A stretch of DNA of 64,000 bases from the NCBI GenBank assembly GCA_963575645.1, contig OY754468.1, forward strand, positions 11,904,001-11,968,000, read 5' to 3'. A model generated the notes under the pieces. It searched no databases. It saw nothing but the letters and a program-made list of their open reading frames with translations, and was not told the DNA's origin. Of the stretch, positions 63,878 to 64,000 are shown piece by piece; position 1 is the stretch's first letter; every line of letters begins with the position of its first letter. Source of the DNA: Xanthostigma xanthostigma (taxonomy: Eukaryota; Arthropoda; Insecta; Raphidioptera; Raphidiidae). The translations under genes and the position numbers were made by a program.

Positions 63878-64000
63878 CTCTATTGCATACAAGGGTGCCC
63901 GTAACGCTATGATACGGATACATAATAAAACTCTAGTTTTAATAAAAGACGAAAAGAATAATGTTAAATTTAAGAACAACTTAAAAAAATACTTATATGA
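63878..64000 (+). pseudogene. Possible LINE C-terminal fragment at the window edge
   Basis: One frame reads IAYKGARNAMIRIHNKTLVL then FKNNLKKYLYE. This resembles the 'YKGA...FK..LK.YL' ending of CR1/jockey-like LINE proteins. It is cut by the window end. Confidence 0.4.

Overview
The window looks like repeat-dense intergenic DNA from an insect nuclear genome. It is AT-rich, has no recognisable host gene, and carries sequence words I associate with moth and butterfly repeats: a 'GTCCGACTCGCACTTGGCCGG'-like stretch near 37,420, a 'CGGTCAAGTGCGAG' word near 51,513, 'GGGTTCCGTAG' and 'GATCCTATAAGGGTTCC' words near 59,715 and 60,070, and a 'CCGAGCTTTGCTCGG' word near 45,590. Lepidoptera is therefore my best guess. 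It is an inference from memory, not a search result.

Layout. Positions 1-4,123 hold small repeats and a non-autonomous Helitron. Positions 4,124-8,566 are a whole-looking Ty3/Gypsy LTR retrotransposon with LTRs that read identically, inserted in a tandem array of heat-shock-element-like TTCTAGAA sites. Positions 8,917-17,384 hold SINEs, MITEs, a LINE relic, a pogo-like relic and heat-shock-promoter-like sequence. A second, inverted Helitron copy ends at 17,980. A complete-looking Polinton/Maverick element of about 18.1 kb starts at 17,986, in a target overlapping the last base of that Helitron. It ends at 36,130 with a 6-bp target duplication (ATAACT). Positions 36,137-64,000 are a mosaic of MITEs, fold-back palindromes, SINEs split by hAT-like MITEs, LINE tails and hammerhead-like motifs.

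The Polinton has long terminal inverted repeats (about 0.9 and 1.0 kb) and all its genes on the minus strand. From right to left they are: protein-primed DNA polymerase B, packaging ATPase, a DUF8207-like protein, a fibre-like protein, an unknown protein, a retroviral-type integrase (interrupted by a LINE 3' fragment), a phospholipase-A2-like capsid-associated protein, an adenovirus-type cysteine protease, a penton/minor capsid protein, a small basic protein, a double-jelly-roll major capsid protein, two unknown proteins, and a PPP1R15/GADD34-like protein. Most neighbours are separated by only 1-12 bp. Together these cover replication (polymerase), integration (integrase) and particle formation (capsids, protease, ATPase).

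The most interesting item is the leftmost Polinton gene (19,097-19,624). Its N-terminal 51 residues carry the PP1-docking RVxF motif and the W-E-Q-x-A-R-D-R-x-R-F-x-R-R-I signature of GADD34/PPP1R15, also seen in herpesvirus ICP34.5. It predicts a virus-like element carrying a host-derived antagonist of eIF2-alpha-mediated translation shut-off.
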